Origin: Anaerolineae bacterium
GTDB taxonomy: Bacteria > Chloroflexota > Anaerolineae > B4-G1
DNA length: 26,004 bases
Reading direction: 5' to 3'
Assembly: GCA_030612585.1 (NCBI GenBank)
Contig: JAUWNP010000047.1
Location: 1 to 26,004 of the forward strand
Every line of letters begins with the position of its first letter. The first letter of the stretch is position 1. The notes below the pieces were generated by a model, which was not told the DNA's origin, ran no database searches, and saw only the letters and a list, made by a program, of their open reading frames with translations. The translations under genes and the position numbers were made by a program. This document shows, piece after piece, positions 8,078-16,135 of this stretch.

Positions 8078-8640
8078 CGTGTCTCCTTATTCAGCCAGCC
8101 GCTCTCTTGTAACTTGCGGCGGACTGGTGTGTTGACTTCCTCAGGTGCTTTCTGGATGTACTCTCTGGCTTTCTGTGCAGTTTCGCCGCACAAATTTTGT
8201 AGATAAGCAACTGCGGTCTCGACCGTAAATTGCGCCAACTGGCGCTTGCTGGCAAAATTGGAAGGCAGATCGGTCCAGATCACAACATCGAAATGGTTTT
8301 GGTGCGCCCACTCCCGGATATTTACGGCAACATCAGCGTTGTGGCTTTTCTGCTCGCCGGTATTCAAGTTGACGAAGCCAACATTCTTAGTCGAAGGCAT
8401 ATTTTCCCGACGGCTCAGATTTTCGATGGCCTCGTCGATGTTTTCGAAGACACTGGTCGAATACCGGGTTGTGACATTTGCTCCATTTTGAGGATCAATC
8501 ACTAGGGTCAGGCATCCATCGCTGGAAATGCGGGAGAACTCGATTGGCAGTTGCGGTCCGCCAGTCTGCCAACCGCCGGCAATCTTCAAATCCCCGGTGT
8601 TCCAGATCAATGATCCCCAGCCCAAGACGGCGATTTTCAT
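8074..8640 (-). CDS. GGCT-fold (gamma-glutamylcyclotransferase-like) protein
   Basis: From MKIAVLGWGSLIWNTGDLKI the protein (188 residues) shows the GWGSL nucleotide- or ligand-loop-like motif of the GGCT fold, then LPIEFSRISSDGCLTLVID and TRYSTS, a conserved bacterial family of unknown function. The C-terminal part has VIWTDLPSNF and TPVRRKLQESGW. The family start fits ATG 8640. A longer in-frame start at 8703 has an AGGAGG Shine-Dalgarno and overlaps the upstream stop as ATGA, and would add 21 residues rich in W and R; that extension looks like a leftover from another gene. The 3' end overlaps the methyltransferase start by four bases. Its role in the operon is unknown. The GC content is lower than in the neighbours, which hints at a separate origin. 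Confidence 0.75.
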   Translation of the reverse strand: MKIAVLGWGSLIWNTGDLKIAGGWQTGGPQLPIEFSRISSDGCLTLVIDPQNGANVTTRYSTSVFENIDEAIENLSRRENMPSTKNVGFVNLNTGEQKSHNADVAVNIREWAHQNHFDVVIWTDLPSNFASKRQLAQFTVETAVAYLQNLCGETAQKAREYIQKAPEEVNTPVRRKLQESGWLNKETR

Positions 8641-8699
8641 ATCACCCTTGCTTCTCCATAATCTGCGCAGCGCTGACCAAATAGCGCATATCCAGTTGC

Positions 8700-8993
8700 T
8701 CATTGGGATGCCTCCTGTTTGGTCAGGGGACCATACGCACGCACGGCCAGGTCAGGGCCGAGCAACAGGTCGGCCAGGCGACGACGCAACTCCTGGGGGG
8801 TGGCCTCGGGATATCGTTGGCGCAGCCCGCTGATGGCCAGCGTGCGCACGGTCTGGTTCAGTTGGCCCACCATGTGCAACTTGCGCCATGGCGGGGCCTG
8901 GCGCAGAAGCCCGATCAGCACCGCTTCGGCCTCGGGGCGGGTGTCGGAGAAGAGGGGAACCGTTTGGGGACGTGGATTTGGAGAATCGATCAT
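8700..8993 (-). CDS. Small conserved hypothetical protein (97 aa), NTase-partner-like
   Basis: The start is ATG 8993-8991, which overlaps the stop of the upstream gene as ATGA; an in-frame start at 9026 would cut into that gene. The protein contains SDTRPEAEAVLIGLLRQAPPWRKLHMVGQLNQTVRTLA and ARG-rich RQRYPEATPQELRRRLADLLLG. This pattern is familiar from small Chloroflexota and cyanobacterial proteins usually encoded just upstream of a nucleotidyltransferase-like gene. I recognise it only from memory of that family. No enzymatic motif is visible and it is probably all helical. Its 3' end carries AGGAGG and the ATGA overlap for a following gene. Confidence 0.7.
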   Translation of the reverse strand: MIDSPNPRPQTVPLFSDTRPEAEAVLIGLLRQAPPWRKLHMVGQLNQTVRTLAISGLRQRYPEATPQELRRRLADLLLGPDLAVRAYGPLTKQEASQ

Positions 8994-9631
8994 GTTTTTT
9001 CTCCCCGCTGCTCTTCCGAAAACCAATTCCTCAGTATTGCCTTGAACCTGGAAAAGGCCGGATCAACACAGCGGTTGACGCTGACCTTTGTCGCCAGTTG
9101 GAAATAGAGCGCCGAGGAGCGGTGCTTCCGCACAAGCCTGAGAGCCTCCTGTGTTGCCTCTTTGGGACGATCGGGCTTGGGATCATTTGCCTCCACAAAT
9201 CCTTTCTCGGCCAGCCAGGTCCTCAAGTCGGGTTGTCTCCCGCTCCATCCCAATACGGAGTCAACGTGCGGCGAGTCACTCCAGACCCAAACCTCGAGTT
9301 CAGGATCAAGCACGATCGAGGCCGCACGATCACCCCATCCCGATTGTGACAAACGCTCTTTAACTTGCTGTTCCAATGTCTCTCTGGATAAACGTTCGCG
9401 TCCACATCCCTCCCGGTCAAATATGACCAACGCATACGAGTAACGATTCACGAGAGGACGTAAAAAACTGTGTCCATCCAGAAGGCAACCCGGGTCTCTA
9501 TAGGGATGCACAAACAAATCACTCGTTATCGGGCGCACCCCCAGTGCCCTGGGACGGGAAAGCAAACCCTTGACGGCAAATTCCATATTCTTGTCCGCCA
9601 CAAGAACAACGAGGTCTTTTGGCCCGTTCAT
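8990..9631 (-). CDS. Putative TOPRIM-like partner of the AAA ATPase (MAD4-like)
   Basis: The ATG at 9631 overlaps the upstream ATPase stop codon as TAATG, so the two proteins (ATPase then this 213-residue chain) are translationally coupled. The N-terminus has DLVVLVADKNMEFAVKGLL and later SYALVIFDREGCGRE. An acidic residue in an early strand plus D-x-E after a second strand is what a divergent TOPRIM (DUF4276/OLD in trans) domain would show. The order ATPase then small acidic-motif partner also recalls the MAD3/MAD4 pair of methylation-associated defence systems. Both assignments are inference. The C-terminal part (RLVRKHRSSALYFQLATKVS ... FSRFKAILRNWF) resembles the tail of that family. Its role could be a nuclease subunit activated by the ATPase. 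Confidence 0.6.
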   Translation of the reverse strand: MNGPKDLVVLVADKNMEFAVKGLLSRPRALGVRPITSDLFVHPYRDPGCLLDGHSFLRPLVNRYSYALVIFDREGCGRERLSRETLEQQVKERLSQSGWGDRAASIVLDPELEVWVWSDSPHVDSVLGWSGRQPDLRTWLAEKGFVEANDPKPDRPKEATQEALRLVRKHRSSALYFQLATKVSVNRCVDPAFSRFKAILRNWFSEEQRGEKT

Positions 9632-10890
9632 TACCCCAGCACTCCTCCGGCGAATAGAACCCCCAGGTTCGTCTCGCCACGCCACTCTTTGAGCGCCGGG
9701 TGTTCGCTCCCTGGCACAATATCTGTAGCGCCTTCCAGTGTCTTGGCAAAACAAAGTACCTCATTTGCTTCGGCAATGCTCAAGATGACGGGGGAATGTG
9801 TCGCCAAGAGTACCTGGGCATCGTAGACAGACGAGAGGGACTGGAACATGGTTTCCACTGCCCTGGGATGAATCCCGTTTTCTGGCTCCTCAATGAGATA
9901 AACCCCCTTGAGATCAGGCAAATACGCCGGGAGAGTGAGGGCCAGCAGTCGCAGCGTCCCATCCGATGCGACCCACGAAGGTACCTCCAGATCCCCATCA
10001 TAACAGAGCACCAAGTAACGATGTCTGTCATCTGGCCTTTCCACAGTGCGAATGTCCTTAATATCGGGCAACGCCGTCCGCAGATGAGCCACCCAGTCCC
10101 GAAAGCGATCTGGCGCTTTTTTCTGCAGGTTGTCTATCACCCAGGGCAGGTTTGAGCCGTCCGGCTTGAAGCCGCGCACCTGCCCCGGCGGACTGGCTTT
10201 GCGAATGAGCATACTGTTGAGTACAAACTGCTGAACGCCTTCGGCCAGCAATCCTTTCAACCAGGTCGTCACGGGGAACTTGGATTCATCCTCTGGAAGA
10301 TTGCGCAGGGCCGATTTGCGCGGGCCGAGCTTAAAGGCCGGCGCCCAGCCTTTGCCCGACTCTTTGTAGACTTCTGAATAGAAATTGTCATTCCCCCCTG
10401 GAACCTTGTTGATGACAGTACGGGTACCGCGTGCTCCTCTCGGAGTCAGTATTGTCGCAGGTGGCATGATCTCCATAGGGAAAAACATCCTCTGCACTGG
10501 GGCAACCGATTGGTTCTCTTTCAACAAAACCTTTTCAGCCAAAATGGATACTTCACGAGTTTCGGGATCAATGCCCAGAGAAACCTCGTACCGTATAACA
10601 CCGTATCTCTCATTGGCAATCTTTTCGCTCAAGATGGTTGGAATCACAGCCTCAATGGCCAATTCAAATTTCTCACCTGACCTTGCCCAGACGAGATCCT
10701 GAAAGTTTCGAGTTCGCTCGTAGACGGCTGCCTCAAGGCCCTCAGATACCAATCGTCCAAGCAGGGCCACGACGTCGAGAAAGGTCGTTTTGCCACTGGC
10801 ATTTGGTCCCACGAGAATGTGAAATGGTCCCAGTGGTTGGTGAGTATATTTCAGACAGCGAAAGTTTAATGCCTCGATCAAGGAAATCAT
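9631..10890 (-). CDS. OLD/RecF-like AAA (SMC-type) ATPase, MAD3-like
   Basis: The 419-residue protein starts MISLIEALNFRCLKY, with a Shine-Dalgarno GGAGG about 5 nt upstream. Walker A is GPNASGKTT (28-36). Near the C-terminus lie an ABC-signature-like SDGTLRLLAL, Walker B-like GVYLIEEPENGIHPR and the D/H-loop LLATHSPVIL. This is the AAA_21 or OLD-N ATPase layout without a fused TOPRIM domain. Enzymes of this kind pair with a separately encoded nuclease in Septu, Gabija-like, retron and MADS defence systems. Here the next gene, overlapping by one base, is the likely partner. The preceding gene is the helicase, 38 bp away on the same strand. Its position between helicase and methyltransferase makes a defence role the simplest reading. 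Confidence 0.82.
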   Translation of the reverse strand: MISLIEALNFRCLKYTHQPLGPFHILVGPNASGKTTFLDVVALLGRLVSEGLEAAVYERTRNFQDLVWARSGEKFELAIEAVIPTILSEKIANERYGVIRYEVSLGIDPETREVSILAEKVLLKENQSVAPVQRMFFPMEIMPPATILTPRGARGTRTVINKVPGGNDNFYSEVYKESGKGWAPAFKLGPRKSALRNLPEDESKFPVTTWLKGLLAEGVQQFVLNSMLIRKASPPGQVRGFKPDGSNLPWVIDNLQKKAPDRFRDWVAHLRTALPDIKDIRTVERPDDRHRYLVLCYDGDLEVPSWVASDGTLRLLALTLPAYLPDLKGVYLIEEPENGIHPRAVETMFQSLSSVYDAQVLLATHSPVILSIAEANEVLCFAKTLEGATDIVPGSEHPALKEWRGETNLGVLFAGGVLG

Positions 10891-10928
10891 AGTTCCTCCA
10901 TAGTGGAATCAAGCAAACAGCATGGTCA

Positions 10929-13900
10929 TCACACCTTTTCTCCCTTGCCGGTAATGTCGCCCACCGGCACCAGGTAGCGCACCTCCACCCGCTCCTGGGG
11001 CTGGAGGTTGGCCGCCGGATCCTGAATGATGTAGAGTTGGGGCTGTGTGGCAGCGTTGAGGACCACGTACAGGTAGAACTCGGGGCCGAAGCGGCTGGCC
11101 TTGAACCACTCGTTCTGGGTCAGCGCCACGGGGCCGATCTTGGCCCGGGCCTTGACCTCGATGTAGCGCTTCTGGTCCGTCTCCGGGTCGGTGGAGCGGA
11201 CGTCAAAGCCCAGGTTCTCGGTGGCGACGTCTTCCGGGACGCGGCCCTGCTCCCGCTCGTATTCCATCGTCACTTCCATCCCCACCAGTTCGATGTCCGC
11301 GTCCTCCACCATCTCCACAACGACGTCGGCCTGGTTGGCAGGCACCACCCGCACCGCCCCGACGAAGCGGGGCATACCCATCGTCAGGCTGCGCTCCTGG
11401 GCGACGGTCCGCTGCAAGACCACCAGCGCCTCCTCGTAGCCGCGTTTCTGCTCCTCCTTGTTGTGGATCGGCAGGTCCACCTTGTCCCCCCGCTCCCGCC
11501 GGGCGTAGAGATTGATCAAGTCGCCATCCAACTGGATGATGAGATACTCCAGGGACTTGACCCCATACTTCTCCTTGATCTCGGCCTGGCGATCTCGCTC
11601 GGCCTGCAGTTGCTGCCGGTAATCGGCAAGGGTCGGCAGCAGCACCCCCAGAGCCTGCTGTTTGAGGGCTTCCAGGTCTGGGGGGTTGGGAGGTTGGGGA
11701 ATTGGGGAATTGGGAGATTGGGGTGGGCCTTCCGCCAGGTCCCATAGAAGGGCCGGGTTGGCGGGGTGAACCTCGCCGGTGGCCAGGTCGGTGTAGAGAG
11801 CAAAGAGCCTGCACCCTGCCACCTGCCCCAGGCCGTCCCGCACGTCCCCCTCGTAGAACAGCAGTACACCGTCCAACCGGCCGTCAGGGTCGGTGAAGAC
11901 AGCGCCCCGGGCGAGGCTGCCGGTCAGTTTCTGTTCCACCCAGGCCAGTACTGCCTCGAAGAGCGGGTGGCCGAAGGAGACAAACTCGGCCCTGGCGTGC
12001 CAGCGAGCGATCTCCTTATCAAAGGCGACCAGCGGATAGCGCCGCTGGAGCGAGCCGTGGCGCTTCTTAAAGTCGTCCTCCTGGGCAATACGGCGCACCT
12101 CGAAGGGGATAGCGTCCACAGCGAGGAATCCACCCCCACGGTCGCAGACCTTTGCGCCATCGCCGGCGGCGGCGGCCTCCATCGCCTTCTGGAAGAACGC
12201 CTGGGTGTATTCGGGGATGAGCCGATGCTCCCGCGCCCGGTCGGCCATCTCACGGATGCGGGTGTAGTCAATGTAGTGGGTGGCGAGGCTTTCCCCCAGG
12301 TTCTCCTTCACCTGAGCGATATACTCCTCGTCCACCTCGATGTCCAGTTCCGCCAGGATCTCGTCCATACTGCGGGCACTGGCGGCCGCTTCCAACAGCA
12401 GTTGGGCCAGGTTCTTGCCGCTGCCATAGAGCACCTCGCCCAATACGTCGAACACCTTGTCGCTGCCCAGGGCGTTGCGAATCTCCTGCAACTTGGCAAA
12501 GAGCCGCGTGAGCACCCTCCCCTCGCGGGTGTCCTCGGCCACCAGGTTGAATACGAAGACCTCCTGGGTCTGCCCGTAACGATGGATGCGTCCCATCCGT
12601 TGCTCCAACCGGTTGGGGTTCCAGGGGATGTCGTAGTTGATCATCAGGTTGCAGAACTGGAGGTTGATGCCCTCGCCCGCGGCCTCGGTGGCCACCATCA
12701 CCTGGGCCTCGTTCTTGAACACCCCCTCGGCGTGGACGCGCTCTTCCAGCCGCATCCCACCGTGGATGGTGCAGATGGAGTACCCCCACTCGCGGACACG
12801 CTGCTCCAGGTACGAGAGCGTGTCGCGGGCCTCGGTGAAGACGAGAATCTTGGCGCCGGGGTGCTGGCGGTTCAGGTCGTCGAGCGCCTCCCGGAAGTGA
12901 CGGAGTTTGACCTCCTCCCCGCTCTGGATGATGGCGCGAGCCTGCCGGATGAGGCCCTCCAGCGTCTGGATCTCCCGCTCCAGTTCCTGGCGGTTCTCGG
13001 CCACGCTGAGCGTCTCCCAGATCTCTTCCTGCCGCCAGCGCTCCTCCTCGCTCAGGTCCTCCACAGCATCGAAGTCCAGGCTCCCCTCGCCCGCTCGCCG
13101 CGCTTCCTGTGCTCCTTCCAGAGCCTCCTGCAAGAGGCCCTCCAATCGCTTCTTGCGCCGCTCCAGCGAGCGATAGAGAGCGTAGGTGCTGGAGGCCAGC
13201 CGCCGCTGGAGGATGACCAGGGCGAAGGCCACGTTGCGCCGCCGGTTGCGGGTCAGGGCCCGGTTGTACTGTTCGCTCACGTAGCGGGACAGCGCGTTAT
13301 ACAGGTCCTTCTCCCGGGGCGATTCGGTGCCTAGATTGAAGGGTTTGGTCTCCACGTGGCGGGGCAGGAATAGCGGCCTACCCTCAAAGTCCTTCATGTC
13401 CTCCTTGACGCGGCGGATGAACAAGGGATTGTCCTGGTTGCGGATGGACTCGGCCAGCATATCGGTGGTGGCGAAGAAGCCGGGCTCCAGCAGGTCCAGA
13501 AAGAGGCGGAAGTTCTCCGGGTCACCCTTGTGGGGCGTGGCGGTCAGAAAGAGCAGGTGGGTGGTGCAACGCGAGAGGACTTCCCCCAGACGGTAGCGGC
13601 TGGTCCTTTCCAGTTTGTTGCCGTAGACGTAGGCGCTCATCTTGTGCGCCTCATCCACGATGACCAGGTCAAAGTGGACCGAGGCCAGGGAGGGCAGGAG
13701 ATCGTCCTGCTTGGCAAAGTCCATCGAGGTGATGATCTGCATCTCCCGCTGCCAGACGTTCTCGCTATAGAGGGCGTTCATCACCCCCCGGTCTATGACG
13801 ACAAAGTTCTCCTCGAAGCGATCCTTCATCTCCCGCCGCCACTGGTCCTTGAGGTGGCCTGGCGCTACGATGAGGATACGGCGGGCCAGGTGGCGCAGTT

Positions 13901-14324
13901 TGAGTTCCTTGATCACCAGCCCGGCCATGATCGTCTTGCCCGCGCCTGGGTCATCGGCGATGAGGAAGCGGATGCGGGGCAAGCGCAGCACATAGCCATA
14001 GACCGCCTCGATCTGGTGGGGCAGCGGGTCCACCTTGGAGGTGTTCATTGCCAACAGTGGGTCGTAAAGGGAGGCGAAGCGGTAGCGGCGGGCCTCCAGG
14101 GCCAGGAAGACCTCGCGGGGCGAGGCGGTGAAGTCGGTCTCCACCCGGGCGATCTGCAATTGGGCCAGTTCCTGGCGGGGGAGCAGTTGGTCCACGTGCT
14201 CGCCGGAGCCGGTGGTCGCTCCGACCAGGTGGACATAGTCGCCCAGGTCTTCTACCAGTTTGACGTCCACCGGTTCGGGCCAGCGGGGGCCTTGGATGGT
14301 GTGGCCGGGTTTGATTTGGGGCAT
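10929..14324 (-). CDS. SNF2/DEAH-type helicase with C-terminal DUF3883-like domain
   Basis: The 1131-residue protein carries helicase motif I DDPGAGKTIMAGL (124-136), motif II VIVDEAHK (221-228), motif III LFLTATPHKGD (258-268), helicase-C ILVFTEARDTLSYL and motif VI RLEQRMGRIHRYGQ. The C-terminal 110 residues (NLGFDVRSTD ... RYIEVKARAKIGPVALTQNEW) form a DUF3883-like, PD-(D/E)XK-type fold with D, E and K in place. The layout matches DISARM DrmD-like and DUF1156/DUF499-linked helicases. The start at 14324 has GAGG 7 nt upstream. It is the first gene of the leftward operon and probably translocates on or remodels incoming DNA. A GGGGAATTGG-type repeat is inserted in frame (about residues 865-882), in a linker between the helicase-associated region and the C-terminal part. 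Confidence 0.9.
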   Translation of the reverse strand: MPQIKPGHTIQGPRWPEPVDVKLVEDLGDYVHLVGATTGSGEHVDQLLPRQELAQLQIARVETDFTASPREVFLALEARRYRFASLYDPLLAMNTSKVDPLPHQIEAVYGYVLRLPRIRFLIADDPGAGKTIMAGLVIKELKLRHLARRILIVAPGHLKDQWRREMKDRFEENFVVIDRGVMNALYSENVWQREMQIITSMDFAKQDDLLPSLASVHFDLVIVDEAHKMSAYVYGNKLERTSRYRLGEVLSRCTTHLLFLTATPHKGDPENFRLFLDLLEPGFFATTDMLAESIRNQDNPLFIRRVKEDMKDFEGRPLFLPRHVETKPFNLGTESPREKDLYNALSRYVSEQYNRALTRNRRRNVAFALVILQRRLASSTYALYRSLERRKKRLEGLLQEALEGAQEARRAGEGSLDFDAVEDLSEEERWRQEEIWETLSVAENRQELEREIQTLEGLIRQARAIIQSGEEVKLRHFREALDDLNRQHPGAKILVFTEARDTLSYLEQRVREWGYSICTIHGGMRLEERVHAEGVFKNEAQVMVATEAAGEGINLQFCNLMINYDIPWNPNRLEQRMGRIHRYGQTQEVFVFNLVAEDTREGRVLTRLFAKLQEIRNALGSDKVFDVLGEVLYGSGKNLAQLLLEAAASARSMDEILAELDIEVDEEYIAQVKENLGESLATHYIDYTRIREMADRAREHRLIPEYTQAFFQKAMEAAAAGDGAKVCDRGGGFLAVDAIPFEVRRIAQEDDFKKRHGSLQRRYPLVAFDKEIARWHARAEFVSFGHPLFEAVLAWVEQKLTGSLARGAVFTDPDGRLDGVLLFYEGDVRDGLGQVAGCRLFALYTDLATGEVHPANPALLWDLAEGPPQSPNSPIPQPPNPPDLEALKQQALGVLLPTLADYRQQLQAERDRQAEIKEKYGVKSLEYLIIQLDGDLINLYARRERGDKVDLPIHNKEEQKRGYEEALVVLQRTVAQERSLTMGMPRFVGAVRVVPANQADVVVEMVEDADIELVGMEVTMEYEREQGRVPEDVATENLGFDVRSTDPETDQKRYIEVKARAKIGPVALTQNEWFKASRFGPEFYLYVVLNAATQPQLYIIQDPAANLQPQERVEVRYLVPVGDITGKGEKV
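11681..11728 (-). repeat. In-frame low-complexity repeat inside the helicase gene
   Basis: The plus strand reads repeated TTGGGGAATTGGG-type units. On the coding strand this gives a peptide of S, P, N and Q (PQSPNSPIPQPPNPP). It has the sharp composition change and short tandem structure of an inserted repeat and is in frame, so the helicase remains open. Confidence 0.7.
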
Positions 14325-14348
14325 TGGGTTTCCTCTGTGCTATGAACT

Positions 14349-14368
14349 GCGGGCACCAAAATGCCCGC
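14349..14368. promoter_or_regulatory. Hairpin in the leader of the defence operon
   Basis: GCGGGCA-ccaaaa-TGCCCGC forms a perfect 7-bp stem 25-44 bp upstream of the helicase start. It could be an operator or an RNA leader structure. No known binding motif is recognised. Confidence 0.35.
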
Positions 14369-14374
14369 CGCATC

Positions 14375-14403
14375 TTGACGATGGGCGGGCCTTGTGCTAT
14401 CAT
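14375..14403 (+). promoter_or_regulatory. Candidate sigma-70-type promoter for the salvage cluster
   Basis: TTGACG (14375-14380) and TATCAT (14398-14403) are separated by 17 nt, in the divergent gap between the helicase and the HAD phosphatase. The reverse strand at the same -10 site reads TATGAT, so a divergent start for the defence operon is possible but lacks a good -35 box. Confidence 0.45.
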
Positions 14404-14495
14404 AGCCTTGCCAGGGTGACCCATCGTCTTGGTTGCGCCTCGGGCTCCATGAAAGCCGCGAGGATTCTTGCTGCATTGCTCGAAGGTAGGTTCAG

Positions 14496-14501
14496 TATAA
14501 T
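14496..14501 (+). promoter_or_regulatory. Second candidate -10 box upstream of the HAD phosphatase
   Basis: A perfect TATAAT lies about 58 bp before the ATG at 14559. The matching -35 region (GCATTG at 14473-14478, 17-nt spacer) is weak, so this may act as an alternative promoter or be chance. Confidence 0.35.
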
Positions 14502-14558
14502 GCAACTCCGCGCGGAAGTCAAGAACTTGCGTCGCTGGGAGGCCAGGCGATTACTGCA

Positions 14559-15380
14559 ATGATATGCGCTAAACCAACCATCCCCCTCTTCCCCGGCTAC
14601 GTCTTCGACCTGGACGGCACCGTCTACCTGGGCGAAACGCTCCTGCCGGGAGCCAAGCGCGCGGTTGAGACGCTGCGCGCGGCCGGTTCCCGCGTCGTCT
14701 TCCTGAGCAACAAGCCGTTGCAGACCCGCGCCGACTACGCCGCCAAACTTACCCGCCTGTCCATCCCCACCTCGCCCGACGAGGTCATCAACTCCTCCTG
14801 GGTGCTGGCCCGCTGGCTGCAGGACGAGGCCCCCGGTGCGGCTCTCTTCGTCATCGGCGAACCGCCACTGCTGGCGGAACTGCGCGCGGCCGGCTTTCAC
14901 CTGGCCCAGCCCAGCACCGGCTCTTCAGGCCGGTGGCCTGCTGAGATCGAGTTCGTCGTCGCCTCCTTCGACCGCACCTTCGACTACCGCAAACTCCAGA
15001 TTGGGTTCGACGCCATCCGCTCCGGGGCGCGTTTCATCGCCACCAATGCCGACCGCTATTGTCCTACCCCTGAAGGCGGCCTCCCCGACGCAGCGGCTGT
15101 CATCGGCGCGCTCGAGGGCTGCACCGGCAAGCGGGTCGAGGTCGTCGTCGGCAAGCCCTCGCCTATCACTGCCCGCGCTATCCTCGATCACCTCCAACTC
15201 CCGGCCTCTGAATGTATCATCGTCGGCGACCGGTTGGAGACTGACATTCGTATGGGCCAGGAGGCCGGGATGGCAACCGGTGTCGTCCTCACCGGCGTCA
15301 CCACGCCCGTAGACCTGGCCGCCTCCGATATCCAGCCCGATTACGTACTCCGCCGCCTCGACGAATTGCTACCACCTTGA
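14559..15380 (+). CDS. HAD-IIA (NagD-like) sugar-phosphate phosphatase
   Basis: The 273-residue protein has the HAD motif I DLDGT (17-21; D17 nucleophile, D19 acid/base), motif II FLSNK, the class IIA cap and motif III/IV GKPSPITARAIL and VGDRLETDIRMG. The NagD/p-nitrophenylphosphatase group dephosphorylates small sugar or nucleotide phosphates in the cytoplasm; the substrate here is unknown. It heads a plus-strand run of hydrolases, which suggests sugar salvage. About ten residues (QPSTGSSGRWP, near 118-128) come from a palindromic repeat inserted in frame between the cap strand FHLA and EIEFVVASFDR, where homologues usually have a short turn. No clear Shine-Dalgarno lies at the usual distance; AGGCGA is 10 nt upstream. 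Confidence 0.87.
   Translation: MICAKPTIPLFPGYVFDLDGTVYLGETLLPGAKRAVETLRAAGSRVVFLSNKPLQTRADYAAKLTRLSIPTSPDEVINSSWVLARWLQDEAPGAALFVIGEPPLLAELRAAGFHLAQPSTGSSGRWPAEIEFVVASFDRTFDYRKLQIGFDAIRSGARFIATNADRYCPTPEGGLPDAAAVIGALEGCTGKRVEVVVGKPSPITARAILDHLQLPASECIIVGDRLETDIRMGQEAGMATGVVLTGVTTPVDLAASDIQPDYVLRRLDELLPP
14909..14935 (+). repeat. Dispersed palindromic repeat, copy inside the HAD phosphatase
   Basis: CACCGGC (14915-14921), a TCTTCAG loop and GCCGGTG (14929-14935) form a perfect 7-bp hairpin. Positions 14909-14934 match the intergenic copy at 2008-2033 in 25 of 26 bases. It is translated in frame. Confidence 0.78.
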
Positions 15381-15448
15381 CTTTTTCCTTTTCCTGTTGT
15401 ACTCTCCCCTTGCTACCTTCCTTGACCACTGGCAACACAGAGACCAAT

Positions 15449-16135
15449 ATGTCGCTGCAGGTTCATAACATTCCAATGGGGATATCAACCGCATATCTGA
15501 TTGAGAGCGACGCCTGTCTAGCGCTGGTGGACGCCGGGTTACCCCACTGCGAACGAAGGGTGGTGCGACAGATGCGAGCGCTAGGGCGGGATGACCTACG
15601 GCTCATCTTCATCACCCACGCCCACCTCGACCACTACGGCAGCGCCGCTGCGCTGCGGCGGTTCACTGGCGCGACCATCGCCATTCATCGCGCCGATGGA
15701 GACGCGATGGCGCGAGGAGAAACCCCCGTCGGCTCGGTGCGGGGCCGGGGCAGGTTGCTGTGGGCGCTCCTGCGGCTGTTTGGGCCGTACCTGCAACCGG
15801 AGCCAACCCCGCCCGACCTCCTCCTCGACGATGGCAGCGATCTGCACTCCTACAGCCTAGACGCAGTAGTGCTCCACACGCCGGGTCACACCCCCGGTTC
15901 CAGTTGCCTCATCGTCGAGGGGCGCATCGCGTTCGTGGGTGACCTGCTGTCCACCACGGGCCGTCCCCACGTGCAGCGCTACTTCGCCGACGATTGGTCG
16001 CTCATCCCAGAGAGCCTCGACCGCCTGCAGGCGCTCAAGCCGGAATGGGTCTACGCTGGTCATGGACACCATCCCCTGAGCAGGGCGGCATTGCAGCACC
16101 TGGCCCCCCAACCACCAATGAAGGAGATACCATAG
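15449..16135 (+). CDS. Metallo-beta-lactamase-fold hydrolase
   Basis: The 228-residue protein begins MSLQVHNIPMGISTAYLIES. The zinc-binding signature is THAHLDH (56-62), followed by HTPGHTPGSS and FVGDLLSTTG and a final GHGHHPLS, so all five expected metal-ligand positions are present. The superfamily includes glyoxalase II-like thioesterases, lactonases and phosphodiesterases, and the sequence does not choose between them. An upstream in-frame TTG (15377) would give an implausible N-terminus. The last codons (MKEIP-stop) lie inside a duplicated Shine-Dalgarno segment left by a repeat insertion, so the natural C-terminus may have been slightly different. It lies between the HAD and mannosidase genes on the same strand. 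Confidence 0.85.
   Translation: MSLQVHNIPMGISTAYLIESDACLALVDAGLPHCERRVVRQMRALGRDDLRLIFITHAHLDHYGSAAALRRFTGATIAIHRADGDAMARGETPVGSVRGRGRLLWALLRLFGPYLQPEPTPPDLLLDDGSDLHSYSLDAVVLHTPGHTPGSSCLIVEGRIAFVGDLLSTTGRPHVQRYFADDWSLIPESLDRLQALKPEWVYAGHGHHPLSRAALQHLAPQPPMKEIP

Noticed and set aside
11766..13334. 522-codon open frame on the plus strand
   Set aside because: It is antisense to the helicase gene, whose motifs are clear, and its protein has no recognisable domain. Long antisense frames are expected at this GC content.
2049..14324. Canonical DISARM or BREX operon
   Set aside because: There is no DrmA, DrmB or DrmC and no PglZ or BrxC pattern; only the helicase and methyltransferase types overlap with those systems.
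15377..15405. TTGACT and a distal TACTCT box before the MBL gene
   Set aside because: The -10 box matches only three positions, so it is not supported as a promoter.
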